From the NCBI RefSeq assembly GCF_003971235.1, contig NZ_CP034661.1, positions 1,178,001-1,242,000 of the forward strand: a stretch of DNA of 64,000 nucleotides, given 5' to 3'. The number at the start of each line of letters is the position of its first letter. Position 1 is the first letter of the stretch. The notes below the pieces were generated by a model. That model made no database searches. It was not told where the DNA came from and was given only the letters and a program-made list of their open reading frames with translations. The stretch is from Chryseobacterium aureum. GTDB taxonomy: Bacteria > Bacteroidota > Bacteroidia > Flavobacteriales > Weeksellaceae. This document shows positions 43,496 through 51,381 of the stretch, piece by piece. Position numbers and translations under genes: made by a program.

Positions 43496-45124
43496 TCAAA
43501 AAATATAATCAGTACTTAAAAAGTTGGAATCATGTTCCCTTACAATGGTATTCAGCAGTTCTTTGTTGGAATCCGTAAGCTTTGCAGCCACCAGAGAACG
43601 GATCGAGAATGAACGCAGTGCATCAAAAACAGAAAGCGTACCCTCTGCACTGTCTTTTCTGCCTGTAAAAGGAAATACATCCGGGCCTCGCTGCGCCTGG
43701 CAGTTGATATTCACACGGCTTACAAGATTCACAAACGGATCAATCAGCTGGGCTACCTCCTGAGGATCTTCACTGAAAATACTTACCTGCATCCCATGCG
43801 AAGCATTCACCTGATAGTCTATCGGCTCTTCGATATCTTCAAAAGGAACTACAGGAATTACCGGACCAAACTGCTCCTCATGATACAGCTTCATATCACT
43901 TTTTACAGGATAAACAACGGCCGGAAACACAAATGATGCGTCTGTATAGCCTCCGTCCTTATTTAATACTGCGGCACCTTTCTGTAAGGCATCATCAATA
44001 CATTCTTTTAGATAACCGGGCTTATTCACTTCCGGAAGTGGTGTTACTTTTACATCTTTTTCCCAGGGCAATCCAGCTTTTAAGGCAGAAACGGCTTCGC
44101 TCAGCTTTTTTGTAAATGCTTCAGCGATTTCTTTCTGAACAAATATCAGTTTCAGCGCCGTACATCGCTGTCCGTTGAAAGAAAGTGCCCCTAAAATACA
44201 TTCGCTCACCGCTACATCCAGATTGGCGTTTTTGGTAACAATAGCTGCATTTTTTGCATCCAGACTCAAAATAGCTCTTAAGCGGTTTACCTTCGGATGC
44301 AGTTTTTTCAGTCCGTTGGCTACCTTGCTGGATCCAATGAAAGCGAGCACATTCACTTTTCCGCTTTCCATGATCGGGGTGATAATTTCGGATCCTTTTC
44401 CGTACAATGTATTCACAGTTCCTTTCGGGAAGGCTTCTTTAAAGGCATTTAGTAAAGGATAATGAGCCAGCACACCATGCTTTGGAAGTTTAAACAGAAT
44501 GGTATTTCCCATAATCAAAGCTGGAATCAATGTTGTAAAAATCTCATTCAGAGGATAGTTGAAAGGTCCCATGCTTAAGACCACGCCAAGCGGTGCTCTT
44601 CTGATCTGTGCAATGGTTCCTTCTGCCTGCTGAAAACGGGACGACTCCCTGTCTAAATCCTTCAAAGCATCAATAGTCTGGTTGATATAATCTACGGTAC
44701 GGTCAAATTCTTTGGTAGAATCGGCCAGCGTTTTTCCGATTTCCCACATCAGCAGTTTAATGATCAGGTCTCTTTGCTGAATCATCAGGTATACGAATTT
44801 CTGCATGCATTTAATCCTGCCTTCTACAGACATGGTAGGCCACTCGCCCAGCCCGTTATCATAGGCTTTTACACAGGCTTCCAGAACCTCCATCGCCTCA
44901 TCGGGACCAATATTCGGGATGCTTCCCAAAAGCTTTCTTTCCAATCCGTTTTCTGTAGGGATGCATACGGGAGAATAAATTTCGGTGACGTCTCCCTTCC
45001 ACTCTACCAATTCTCCATTCAGAAGATACGTTCTCTGGTGGATGACCGGAACTTTATACTCTTCCGGAATTTCGTTTTCTGCTTTAAAAATGTGATGGAA
45101 TGATGCTGTATTTTCTGAACTCAT
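43496..45124 (-). CDS. gapN: NADP-dependent non-phosphorylating glyceraldehyde-3-phosphate dehydrogenase
   Basis: The 542-residue protein is an aldehyde dehydrogenase of the long GapN type: GPFNYPLNEIFTTLIPALIMGNTILFKLPK, the cofactor loop FIGSSKVANGLKK, the Glu region LSLDAKNAAIV, and catalytic Cys in LSFNGQRCTALK. The closing QAQRGPDVFPFTGRKDSAEGTLSVFDALRSFSIR is typical of this subgroup. It oxidises glyceraldehyde-3-phosphate to 3-phosphoglycerate with NADP, giving NADPH instead of ATP. Its own terminator follows. Confidence 0.9.
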   Translation of the reverse strand: MSSENTASFHHIFKAENEIPEEYKVPVIHQRTYLLNGELVEWKGDVTEIYSPVCIPTENGLERKLLGSIPNIGPDEAMEVLEACVKAYDNGLGEWPTMSVEGRIKCMQKFVYLMIQQRDLIIKLLMWEIGKTLADSTKEFDRTVDYINQTIDALKDLDRESSRFQQAEGTIAQIRRAPLGVVLSMGPFNYPLNEIFTTLIPALIMGNTILFKLPKHGVLAHYPLLNAFKEAFPKGTVNTLYGKGSEIITPIMESGKVNVLAFIGSSKVANGLKKLHPKVNRLRAILSLDAKNAAIVTKNANLDVAVSECILGALSFNGQRCTALKLIFVQKEIAEAFTKKLSEAVSALKAGLPWEKDVKVTPLPEVNKPGYLKECIDDALQKGAAVLNKDGGYTDASFVFPAVVYPVKSDMKLYHEEQFGPVIPVVPFEDIEEPIDYQVNASHGMQVSIFSEDPQEVAQLIDPFVNLVSRVNINCQAQRGPDVFPFTGRKDSAEGTLSVFDALRSFSIRSLVAAKLTDSNKELLNTIVREHDSNFLSTDYIF

Positions 45125-45310
45125 AAATCTTTCTATTTTTTATGTGATAAGTTTGAGATGGTTTCAAAAAGTAAATGATTTCACTTTTGTAAGATAAAGG
45201 TAGAGTTAAAATATTTTGAAAAAAAGATTCTGACAATAGATTTGATCTATTTGAATTAAAATTAATCTCAGCTCCTGAAAAATGAATAATTTAGCTTAAA
45301 AATAAATTTC

Positions 45311-45880
45311 ATGTTTTCAAAATTAGTTTGCAGCACCCTGCTATTCTTTTCTGCAGTAGGCTTTGCTCAAAAATCTAAAGCCATCAATACTGTTTTAATG
45401 GGCGGAAAAGAAGTTCATACCTACGGCAAACTGCCGGCACTCAATAAACCGGCCCCTAAATTCACCCTTACCGATGTGAATATGAATGACCAGACACTGG
45501 ATTCCTACAAAGGAAAATATGTGATCCTGAATATCTTCCCCAGTGTAGATACCGGGGTATGCTCCGCATCTGTACATCATTTCAATGAGGATGCAGGAAA
45601 CCTTCCTAATACGGTAGTACTTTGTATTTCTAAAGATCTGCCTTTTGCACAGAAAAGATTCTGCGGTGCCGAAGGAATCAAAAATGTAGTGATGCTTTCA
45701 GATTTCCGTTCGGATTTCGGATGGAATTATGGTGTGGAACTGATAGATTCTGCCATGAAAGGGCTTCTGAGCAGAGCCGTTGTGGTGATAGACCCTTCAG
45801 GAAAGATTATCTATGAAGAGCAGGTGCCTGATATTTCCCAGGAACCGAATTATGAAGCAGCTATTGCGGCGGTGAAATAG
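45311..45880 (+). CDS. exported thiol peroxidase (Tpx paralogue)
   Basis: A 189-residue Tpx with an N-terminal signal segment (residues 1-19, SAVGFAQ) absent from the copy at 24453. Peroxidatic Cys84 is in FPSVDTGVCSAS and resolving Cys118 in FAQKRFCGAEG; the ending QVPDISQEPNYEAAIAAVK matches. It probably removes peroxides in the periplasm, with an unknown electron donor. It has its own short hairpin terminator. I leave the symbol blank because tpx better suits the cytosolic gene. Confidence 0.92.
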   Translation: MFSKLVCSTLLFFSAVGFAQKSKAINTVLMGGKEVHTYGKLPALNKPAPKFTLTDVNMNDQTLDSYKGKYVILNIFPSVDTGVCSASVHHFNEDAGNLPNTVVLCISKDLPFAQKRFCGAEGIKNVVMLSDFRSDFGWNYGVELIDSAMKGLLSRAVVVIDPSGKIIYEEQVPDISQEPNYEAAIAAVK

Positions 45881-45909
45881 TAAATCCCCAGTACACCAAT
45901 CTTCTTAAT

Positions 45910-46046
45910 GGTTCAAAATAATAATAAAAACTCAGCATAGAGCTGAGTTTTTTGCTTTGTAGTTGGAAAAACGCAAAGGCGCAAAATAATAGTAAAAACA
46001 TCCTCTTTAAGGCGCAAAGATTTTATCTCCGATAAAATTTCAACGC
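45910..46046. repeat. direct repeat, left copy (includes family A repeat, copy 4)
   Basis: GGTTCAAAATAATA, the ACTCAGC hairpin, TTTTGTAGTTG, AAAACGCAAAGGCGCAAAATA, TAGTAAAA, TTTAAGGCGCAAAGATTTTATC/TCC/GATAAAATT, AACGC. The same order and spacing recurs at 46682-46821, on the other side of the XRE gene. A family block GTCATTGCGAACCGAAGGTGAAGCAATCTCA follows at 46053. Confidence 0.85.
45926..45953 (+). terminator. terminator of the exported tpx paralogue
   Basis: AAAAACTCAGC / GCTGAGTTTTTT with a 5-base loop. The same hairpin recurs at 46692 and 46966, part of a duplicated block. Confidence 0.8.
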
Positions 46047-46284
46047 TCCCTGTCATTGCGAACCGAAGGTGAAGCAATCTCAATGTTTTCTCACTGATGA
46101 AAATAAAGATCTGTGAGATTAGTGGAATCCGTGGGAGAATAATAACACAATACTCACCGAAAATCTCATATTATGTGAAACCAAAATGTTCTTGCACCTT
46201 AAAATAATATTTCAAGTATAAAAAAACTTTATGCCCTCGCTATTCTCCAACAAAAATTTTGCATATTTGTAGAAAATACGGGTC

Positions 46285-46662
46285 ATGCAAAAAGAAAAAC
46301 TACGTAACGTAAGAAAAAGAAAAGGCTTCACACAACAGCAAGTAGCTGATTATATTGCTACAGATGTCTCCAACTACAGCAGAAAAGAAAGTGGAGATGT
46401 TGCCATAAGAAAAGAAGAATGGGAAAAAATTGCCCGTTTCCTGGAAGTTCCTGTGGAAGAAATCTATGAAGAGGAAGAAGCTAAACTTATAAATAGTTTT
46501 GATAATATTACATCTAGTAGTGGTTTTGGAAATAATATTCAGGGGAATTATTATTGTAACGTACCAGAGTTTCTACTGGAAAACCAAAGAGATTATATAG
46601 AAATTCTGAAGAAAGAAAACCAGAGATTACAGGAGGCAATCAATGCTCTTAAAAAGAAATAA
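46285..46662 (+). CDS. XRE-family helix-turn-helix regulator with C-terminal coiled coil
   Basis: A 125-residue protein: XRE helix-turn-helix (residues 5-60, KLRNVRKRKGFTQQQVADYIATDVSNYSRKESGDVAIRKEEWEKIARFLEVPVEEIYE), then an Asn/Gly/Ser-rich linker (ITSSSGFGNNIQGNYY) and a coiled-coil tail (ENQRDYIEILKKENQRLQEAINALKKK) that should dimerise. The linker plus coil layout is common in accessory-region regulators of Bacteroidota. A weak -7 box (CATATTTG) lies 16 bases upstream. The whole gene is bracketed by about 137-bp direct repeats, a sign of recombination-mediated mobility or duplication. Targets unknown. Confidence 0.85.
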   Translation: MQKEKLRNVRKRKGFTQQQVADYIATDVSNYSRKESGDVAIRKEEWEKIARFLEVPVEEIYEEEEAKLINSFDNITSSSGFGNNIQGNYYCNVPEFLLENQRDYIEILKKENQRLQEAINALKKK

Positions 46663-46681
46663 TTTAGTTTTCAACATAATC

Positions 46682-46821
46682 GTTCAAAATAATAAAACTC
46701 AGCATACAGCTGAGTTTTTGTTTTGTAGTTGAGTAGTTAAGAAAACGCAAAGGCGCAAAATACTAGTAAAAGCCTCCTTTTTAAGGCGCAAAGATTTTAT
46801 CTCCGATAAAATTGATAACGC
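46682..46821. repeat. direct repeat, right copy (includes family A repeat, copy 5)
   Basis: Matches 45910-46046 in order and nearly in spacing, displaced by about 775 bases. Includes the XRE gene's terminator hairpin (AAAACTCAGCATACAGCTGAGTTTTT) and the ATTTTATC hairpin at 46794-46812. A further partial copy (TTCTTAATGGTTCAAAATAATAAAACTCAGC) is at 46944-46989, and inverted GCGCCTT blocks are at 46852-46905. Confidence 0.85.
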
Positions 46822-46965
46822 TTCTTCACTTGCTGAAAATCTTTGGTTTTCTTGCGCCTTAAAAATAATACGTCACTTAAAAAAACTTGCGCCTTTGCGT
46901 GATTCAAAAAAAACAATGTCATTAAATCATTAAGATTTCAATATTCTTAATGGTTCAAAATAATA

Positions 46966-46989
46966 AAACTCAGCTGTATGCTGAGTTTT
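46966..46989. terminator. third ACTCAGC hairpin (terminator-like)
   Basis: AAAACTCAGC/GCTGAGTTTT around TGTAT. It faces the end of the minus-strand DUF6261-like gene and can act in both directions. Confidence 0.6.
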
Positions 46990-47067
46990 GTAGTAGGTTT
47001 ATAAGTATAATAGAGACTCCTGCGGAGTGACAAGCTTGTAGCTTACGCTATATGAAAAGTTAGGTTC

Positions 47068-47775
47068 TTACTGCTTAGCTATATTATCACCGTTTTCCCT
47101 TGCCAGCGATGAGTTTTTAGCAGCCTTCACCAGCTCATTGGTATCGGTATACAGAACTTCCCAGCCGGATACATCCTTCATTGCCGTCAGCATACTGAAA
47201 TAAGATTTCAACGCTTTCTCCAGATTCTGACGAATGGCGCTCGCACTTGTCATCTGACGAAGATCTGCATTGGCAACAGCCTGTTCGGAGAAAACCACTT
47301 CAAAGATCTGATGCTTTGCTTTCATATCATCAAATGCAGCATTCAGGGAGAGTACAGACAATCTCTGTGTATTTTCGGGAGTTTCCAGTGTCTCTATCAG
47401 CTTTTTCATTTGTGCGGTTTGGGAAGAATAGCTCAGCCTGTCCAGATTCAGTCCGAAAATCTTAAATACCTGGTACAGTTCTTCTGCGGTTTGATAATTA
47501 CTGACGGAAGACAGTTTTCTATACCCGTTCAGGAAGCCTTTCAGGTTTCTATAGGCCTCGTCTCTTTTCTGGTCTGCTATTGCCACCTCTATTCCTTTTC
47601 CGCTGTAGATCTGCTTGGTATAGACCTTATCATAATCAGAATATGAAGCCTCCAAAGCATTAACAAGAGGATGGCTGGTGATTACAGGATATTTGCCGGA
47701 TTGGGCATTGGAAATAATTCTCTGGGCCAAAGTCGCAAGATCTTTGGTACTCAGTTTAGTGAGTGTAATTTTCAT
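47068..47775 (-). CDS. DUF6261-like protein
   Basis: From ATG 47775 (MKITLTKLSTKDLATLAQRIISNAQSGKYPVI) the product has 235 residues, nearly all alpha-helical and with no membrane segment. It has the look of the Bacteroidota DUF6261 family (LATLAQRxIxxA, DKVYTKQIYSGKG, RDEAYRNLKGFLNGY), which has no known function. The 36-residue upstream frame extension runs into the CGGAGG block and is not coding. The family often occurs in several copies per genome beside repeat-rich DNA; here it borders a GC-rich motif block on one side and duplicated hairpins on the other. Confidence 0.75.
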   Translation of the reverse strand: MKITLTKLSTKDLATLAQRIISNAQSGKYPVITSHPLVNALEASYSDYDKVYTKQIYSGKGIEVAIADQKRDEAYRNLKGFLNGYRKLSSVSNYQTAEELYQVFKIFGLNLDRLSYSSQTAQMKKLIETLETPENTQRLSVLSLNAAFDDMKAKHQIFEVVFSEQAVANADLRQMTSASAIRQNLEKALKSYFSMLTAMKDVSGWEVLYTDTNELVKAAKNSSLARENGDNIAKQ

Positions 47776-47861
47776 TTTTGTGTTTTTTTGTTGAATAAAT
47801 GAGAAATCAAATATATAAAAAAGTTGTTGGGTTACAAACCTCATTAAAACAAACTTCCCTA

Positions 47862-48017
47862 CAGCTCCGGAGGTTTCCCGCAATTTGCAGGAGACTTCCG
47901 GAGGTCTCCGGAAGTTCCCAACCTATATGTTTTTAACAAACGGAGGACTCCGGAGGGTTGTTTTAATATTGTTTTAGACTTCCGGAGGCGTCGGGAGGTT
48001 ACAAACGGAGGTGTTTT
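47862..48017. repeat. CGGAGG-motif block
   Basis: About 155 bases of locally GC-rich DNA in an AT-rich gap, with at least seven CGGAGG or GGGAGG words. One hairpin has 9-bp arms CTTCCGGAG / CTCCGGAAG separated by GT (47895-47914). GGTTACAAAC(G) words occur near both ends, and an inverted ATTAAAACAA / TTGTTTTAAT pair spans part of the block. No reading frame. It lies upstream of the DUF6261-like gene and of the next cassette. Confidence 0.6.
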
Positions 48018-48127
48018 TGGGGTGGGAAGTTTTGGGTTACGGAAAACCGTAAGGTTTTGAGGATTATGTAGTTTATATTTGATAGATTTTCCGTAGAAAT
48101 ACGGAAATAAATATAATACTCGTTTTT

Positions 48128-48164
48128 TATATTTGACTTCTATATTTTAAATAAAATATAGAAG
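48128..48164 (+). promoter_or_regulatory. promoter box with overlapping palindromic operator
   Basis: A TATATTTG -7 box (48128-48135) is followed after one base by a palindrome with perfect 13-bp arms (CTTCTATATTTTA and its complement, 2-base spacer, 48137-48164), positioned over the expected transcription start. A second TATATTTG is at 48074-48081 and a TTCCGTA/TACGGAA hairpin at about 48088. This suits a repressor site or a 5' RNA hairpin. Confidence 0.6.
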
Positions 48165-48236
48165 TTATACTTAAAATAAACAAAACAGCTTACATTATTA
48201 AGTAATATATTATAAATTAACTTTAAATAAAACAAT

Positions 48237-48410
48237 ATGGAATGGTTCTTCGATGGATTAGGTACATCTTTAATTACATTAATTATAGGTCTTTTAGGCG
48301 GTAGTGCAATTGGATATAAGATCGGTATTAAAAAAAGCATTAAACAAATACAAAAGGCAGGCAATAATTCTTCACAAATGCAAGTAGGCAATGATTACAA
48401 GAGGAGATAA
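48237..48410 (+). CDS. 57-residue membrane protein of the two-gene cassette
   Basis: MEWFFDGLGTSLITLIIGLLGGSAIGYKIG begins a single membrane helix (about residues 10-30), followed by a basic stretch (IKKSIKQIQK) and the tail AGNNSSQMQVGNDYKRR. The tail Q-K-A-G-N-N-S-S-Q-M-Q-V-x-N lines up with T-A-G-D-G-S-Q-Q-L-Q-A-x-N near the start of the next protein. The stop overlaps the next gene by 20 bases, so translation is coupled. It is preceded by a strong palindrome and -7 box. No family is known to me; it likely anchors or senses at the membrane. Confidence 0.7.
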   Translation: MEWFFDGLGTSLITLIIGLLGGSAIGYKIGIKKSIKQIQKAGNNSSQMQVGNDYKRR

Positions 48411-49494
48411 ACAAACACAAACTGCTGGTGATGGCTCTCAACAATTACAAGCAACTAATATGGTTGTTAATATGGGTATTGATGAAAAAAGAGCCAGAGA
48501 GATATGCCAAGAAATGACTCTGCAGTTACGACAAGATTATTCTGAAGAAGCTTTAAAAATAGCAAAAATGAGAGTTATTGAGTTTGAAAATAAACTTATG
48601 CCCAAAATGGAAGCAGTTGAAGGTGCTTTAGAAATTTTTGCTGATCCTAGTTTTCAATTACTACTTGTCGAAGCTCAAAAGACGGCTGCTGCATCAGAAA
48701 GACCTGCTGATTATGATCTATTAGCAGAATTACTAGTTCATAGATTTGAGAAAGGAGAAAACAGAATCGCAAGAGCAGGAATTAATCGTGCGGTGGAAAT
48801 TGTTGATAAAATATCTGATGATGCATTACTTGGTTTAACAGCATTTCATGTATTAACATCATTTATTCCCTCTAGTCAAGGTATTTTACAAGCTTTAAAT
48901 ATATTAAATAATCTCTTTGATAAAATTATTTATGATACACTACCAACCGGAAAAGACTGGCTTGATCATCTAGACATATTAGATACTATTCGTATTAATC
49001 CTATAGGAGTTTTATATAAAATTGAAGAATTCTATCCCAAAATTTTGAGCGAACAAATTGATATAGGTATTGAAAAAAATTCACAAAATCATAATGATGC
49101 ATTAAATTTATTAAAAGGAGCTCAGATACCCATAGATATTTTAGTAGATCATGAATTGAATAATAATTTTGTAAGAATAAATTTACCTAATAAAGAGTCT
49201 ATTGATAATCTTAAAATAAAACAACCGGTACTTTACAATCAAAATTTGTTGACACCTCTATCAAATCAGCAAAAGAATACGATATTATCAATATATGATT
49301 TGTATAATAATGACAGTAATATAAAACAGCAAAATATTAGTGCATTTATGATTGAATGGGATAAATTTTCAAATTTGAAAACTTTACGATATTGGTGGGA
49401 TAATATTAGCATTTCTTTTAATTTAACATCAGCTGGAACCGTTTTAGCCCATTCAAATGCTCAAAGATGTTATAAAGATTTACCTAATATTTAA
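48391..49494 (+). CDS. LPO_1073/Vpar_1526-type cytosolic protein
   Basis: A 367-residue soluble protein. It opens with GDKQTQTAGDGSQQLQATNMVVNMGIDEKRAREICQEMTLQLRQDYSEEAL: a polar Gly/Asp/Gln motif, then a long helix. The central part (LLLVEAQKTAAASERPADYDLLAELLVHRFEKGENRIARAGINRAVEIVDKI) is the most conserved-looking. This layout recalls proteins called LPO_1073/Vpar_1526 family; I assign that from memory. No catalytic motif is visible. Codon use is far more AT-rich than neighbours, a sign of transfer. With the 57-residue membrane partner it looks like a two-component accessory module, perhaps defence; the ligand and action are unknown. Confidence 0.7.
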   Translation: MITRGDKQTQTAGDGSQQLQATNMVVNMGIDEKRAREICQEMTLQLRQDYSEEALKIAKMRVIEFENKLMPKMEAVEGALEIFADPSFQLLLVEAQKTAAASERPADYDLLAELLVHRFEKGENRIARAGINRAVEIVDKISDDALLGLTAFHVLTSFIPSSQGILQALNILNNLFDKIIYDTLPTGKDWLDHLDILDTIRINPIGVLYKIEEFYPKILSEQIDIGIEKNSQNHNDALNLLKGAQIPIDILVDHELNNNFVRINLPNKESIDNLKIKQPVLYNQNLLTPLSNQQKNTILSIYDLYNNDSNIKQQNISAFMIEWDKFSNLKTLRYWWDNISISFNLTSAGTVLAHSNAQRCYKDLPNI

Positions 49495-49526
49495 AAATTT
49501 AAGTAGGTAATGGAACGCAATAAGCT

Positions 49527-49668
49527 CCTTAATAGCATCGGGCTTTAGCCCGATATAAAAAACAAAAAATACAAAAGGCTTTAGCAAAAACTTAATTTTA
49601 AATTTCGGCTAAAGCCAATTATATTACATACAAAAGAAAACGGGCTAAAGCCCGTTTCTATTGATGCT
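49527..49668. repeat. dispersed repeat family C (nested GGGCTTTAGCCCG hairpins)
   Basis: Two hairpins (ATCGGGCTTTAGCCCGAT at 49537-49554 and AAACGGGCTAAAGCCCGTTT at 49638-49657) face each other and are further enclosed by AGCATC / GATGCT. A third weaker GGCTAAAGCC is between them. Partial copies are at 32778 and 55748. It could terminate transcripts from both flanking convergent genes. Confidence 0.7.
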
Positions 49669-50428
49669 AAGATTCTACTATCACTGCTCCATCTTTCAAA
49701 ATCATATACGCCTGTCCTGTTTCTTCTGAAATATTTTTAAGATCCTGATCATCAAACATTTTCGGAATATAGAATTTATCATGCGCAAATAACCCATAAT
49801 GGATGGGTACCAGCTTTTTGGCATGCAGAAGACGGGCTGCTGCAAAGGCTTCTTTCAGGTTGAGGGAAGCGGGAACCGGGCTGTATTCTAAACCGATGAT
49901 CTCAAAGTTCACCACCACTCCGTTTGCAGGTAAGAAGGCATAATCTATGTTTTGGTTTTCTTTTCCAAGCTTCCAGAATTGGTTGTGCCAGATGGTATCT
50001 CCTCCATGAAAGATTTTAGTGGTACCGTCATCCACAATCCAGGACGATTGTATTTCTCCCACTCCATCCATAGCAAATACAGGTTTGAAGGTGATATTGT
50101 TTTCGGTGAAGGTTTCATCAAGATCCAGCACAATGATTTCTATATCCTGTATCAGTTTTTTTACAATGGGTTCCAATCCTTTATAAACAATTAATTTTCC
50201 GTCTTTCTTTAAGCATTTGCGGATGGCTCCTTTATCAAAATGATCAAGATGAAGATGGGTAAACAGGATATAATCTGCCTGTACATGGTCTGAGAATTCT
50301 AAGAGAGCATCCATAGCATCTCCCAAAACAGGCTTATAGTAGGAGAAGTCTTCTACGGCGTCTATCAGGATGGTTTTGTAATGCGTAGTAAGGCGGATGC
50401 CTGCCCAGTTGAGTTTTTGTATTTCCAT
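49667..50428 (-). CDS. MBL-fold metallo-hydrolase
   Basis: A 253-residue UlaG/YcbX-like small MBL protein: FTHLHLDHFDKGAI (metal site near residues 57-62), an IFHGGDTIWH motif with metal-binding Asp, and VPIHYG for the last His. No signal peptide; cytosolic. It stands alone after the family C repeat. Substrate unknown. Its stop codon lies within the repeat end. Confidence 0.87.
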   Translation of the reverse strand: MEIQKLNWAGIRLTTHYKTILIDAVEDFSYYKPVLGDAMDALLEFSDHVQADYILFTHLHLDHFDKGAIRKCLKKDGKLIVYKGLEPIVKKLIQDIEIIVLDLDETFTENNITFKPVFAMDGVGEIQSSWIVDDGTTKIFHGGDTIWHNQFWKLGKENQNIDYAFLPANGVVVNFEIIGLEYSPVPASLNLKEAFAAARLLHAKKLVPIHYGLFAHDKFYIPKMFDDQDLKNISEETGQAYMILKDGAVIVES

Positions 50429-50822
50429 ATTCTTTTTTCAGCAAAGGAAAAGACTTACGGAAGGCAAGACAATAAACAAAAGATAATTAATGAGGGCGTT
50501 TTGAGGATGGGAGCTGGGGGATGGAGGATGGAAGTTGATTATTTCTCTACAGTTTCTATTGCCTTTTCTTTGAATTAACAGTAAGGGATTTTATAAACTC
50601 AAAGTTTTTATTTATTAACTGCAGATTCTAAGGGGGCAAAGAAGGCGGCAAAGCCGTTGTCTAAGCTAATGGTAAGAGCACGCTTCATCAAATCGATTGA
50701 AAATCGATTCATCCTTTGCTCACTAATAATGTGGATTTAAAATTGAAACTTTGCGTTAAAAAAACTCAGAAAGATCATATAGTATTAGTAAGTTCTTTTA
50801 TTATCTTCAAATTTCCAGCATC
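50429..50822. other. 394-base gap with repeats, no gene seen
   Basis: Holds a degenerate heptamer array (50504-50531: GGATGGG, AGCTGGG, GGATGGA, GGATGGA) and a repeat of family D (CGCTTCATCAAAT-CGATT...AATCGATTC-ATCCTTTGCTCACT, 50681-50724), which recurs inverted at 58459-58503. No supported reading frame. Confidence 0.55.
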
Positions 50823-51365
50823 TTACAAAATTCTTTTTCTAATTCTGCTTAAAGAGATAGGCGTGATACCAATATAAGAGGCAAGGTATTTCAGAGGAAT
50901 CTTCTGAATGTAATGAGGCTTGTTGTTCAGCAGGTATTCATAGAGATCCTGCGGAGTATTTTTCAGCAGGAGCATTTCTCTTTTCATGGCTGCATGAAGC
51001 TTTCTGCTGAGATAATAGTTCTGAACAAAGCGGCAGTGCGGGTTTACAGCAAACAGGTTTTTCACCTCATCCAGGGTAATTTCCCATGCCAAACCGCTGC
51101 AGATGGATTCGTAAACGGCATCGGAGCTTTTTTCTTCCACGGTAAAAATATCGCCGGGGAAATAAAATTCCGCAGAGATTTCGGTATCAATATCTGAGGT
51201 GCTGCGGATATAATACTTACGGACAAGCCCATCTTCTACAAGATAGGCTTTGTTGTCCGGAAATCTGTTTTTCTTAGGAAATTCAACCTCAGCAAACTTT
51301 TCCCATACAGGATCACTATCCTCTACGTTCAGGTGTGAAAACAGTTTTTTATTGATCGCTGCCAA
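50823..51365 (-). CDS. Crp/Fnr family transcriptional regulator
   Basis: A 180-residue regulator with a shortened sensor barrel (FPKKNRFPDNKAYLVEDGLVRKYYI, FYFPGDIFTVEEKSS) and winged helix (IPLKYLASYIGITPISLSRIRKRIL). It begins 16 bases after the hutU stop on the same strand, so it is probably the second gene of a hutU operon and may regulate histidine use. It lacks an Fe-S Cys motif. Confidence 0.88.
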   Translation of the reverse strand: MAAINKKLFSHLNVEDSDPVWEKFAEVEFPKKNRFPDNKAYLVEDGLVRKYYIRSTSDIDTEISAEFYFPGDIFTVEEKSSDAVYESICSGLAWEITLDEVKNLFAVNPHCRFVQNYYLSRKLHAAMKREMLLLKNTPQDLYEYLLNNKPHYIQKIPLKYLASYIGITPISLSRIRKRIL

Positions 51366-51381
51366 TGCTGAATTTTATGAA

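Noticed and set aside
47776..47883. N-terminal extension of the DUF6261-like protein by 36 residues
   Set aside because: The extension lies in the CGGAGG block, has no family likeness, and the internal ATG gives the expected MKITLTKLS start.
49527..49668. tRNA or structured RNA gene from the GGGCTTTAGCCCG hairpins
   Set aside because: No cloverleaf, anticodon arm or CCA-type end; related units recur in other gaps, so it is a dispersed repeat.
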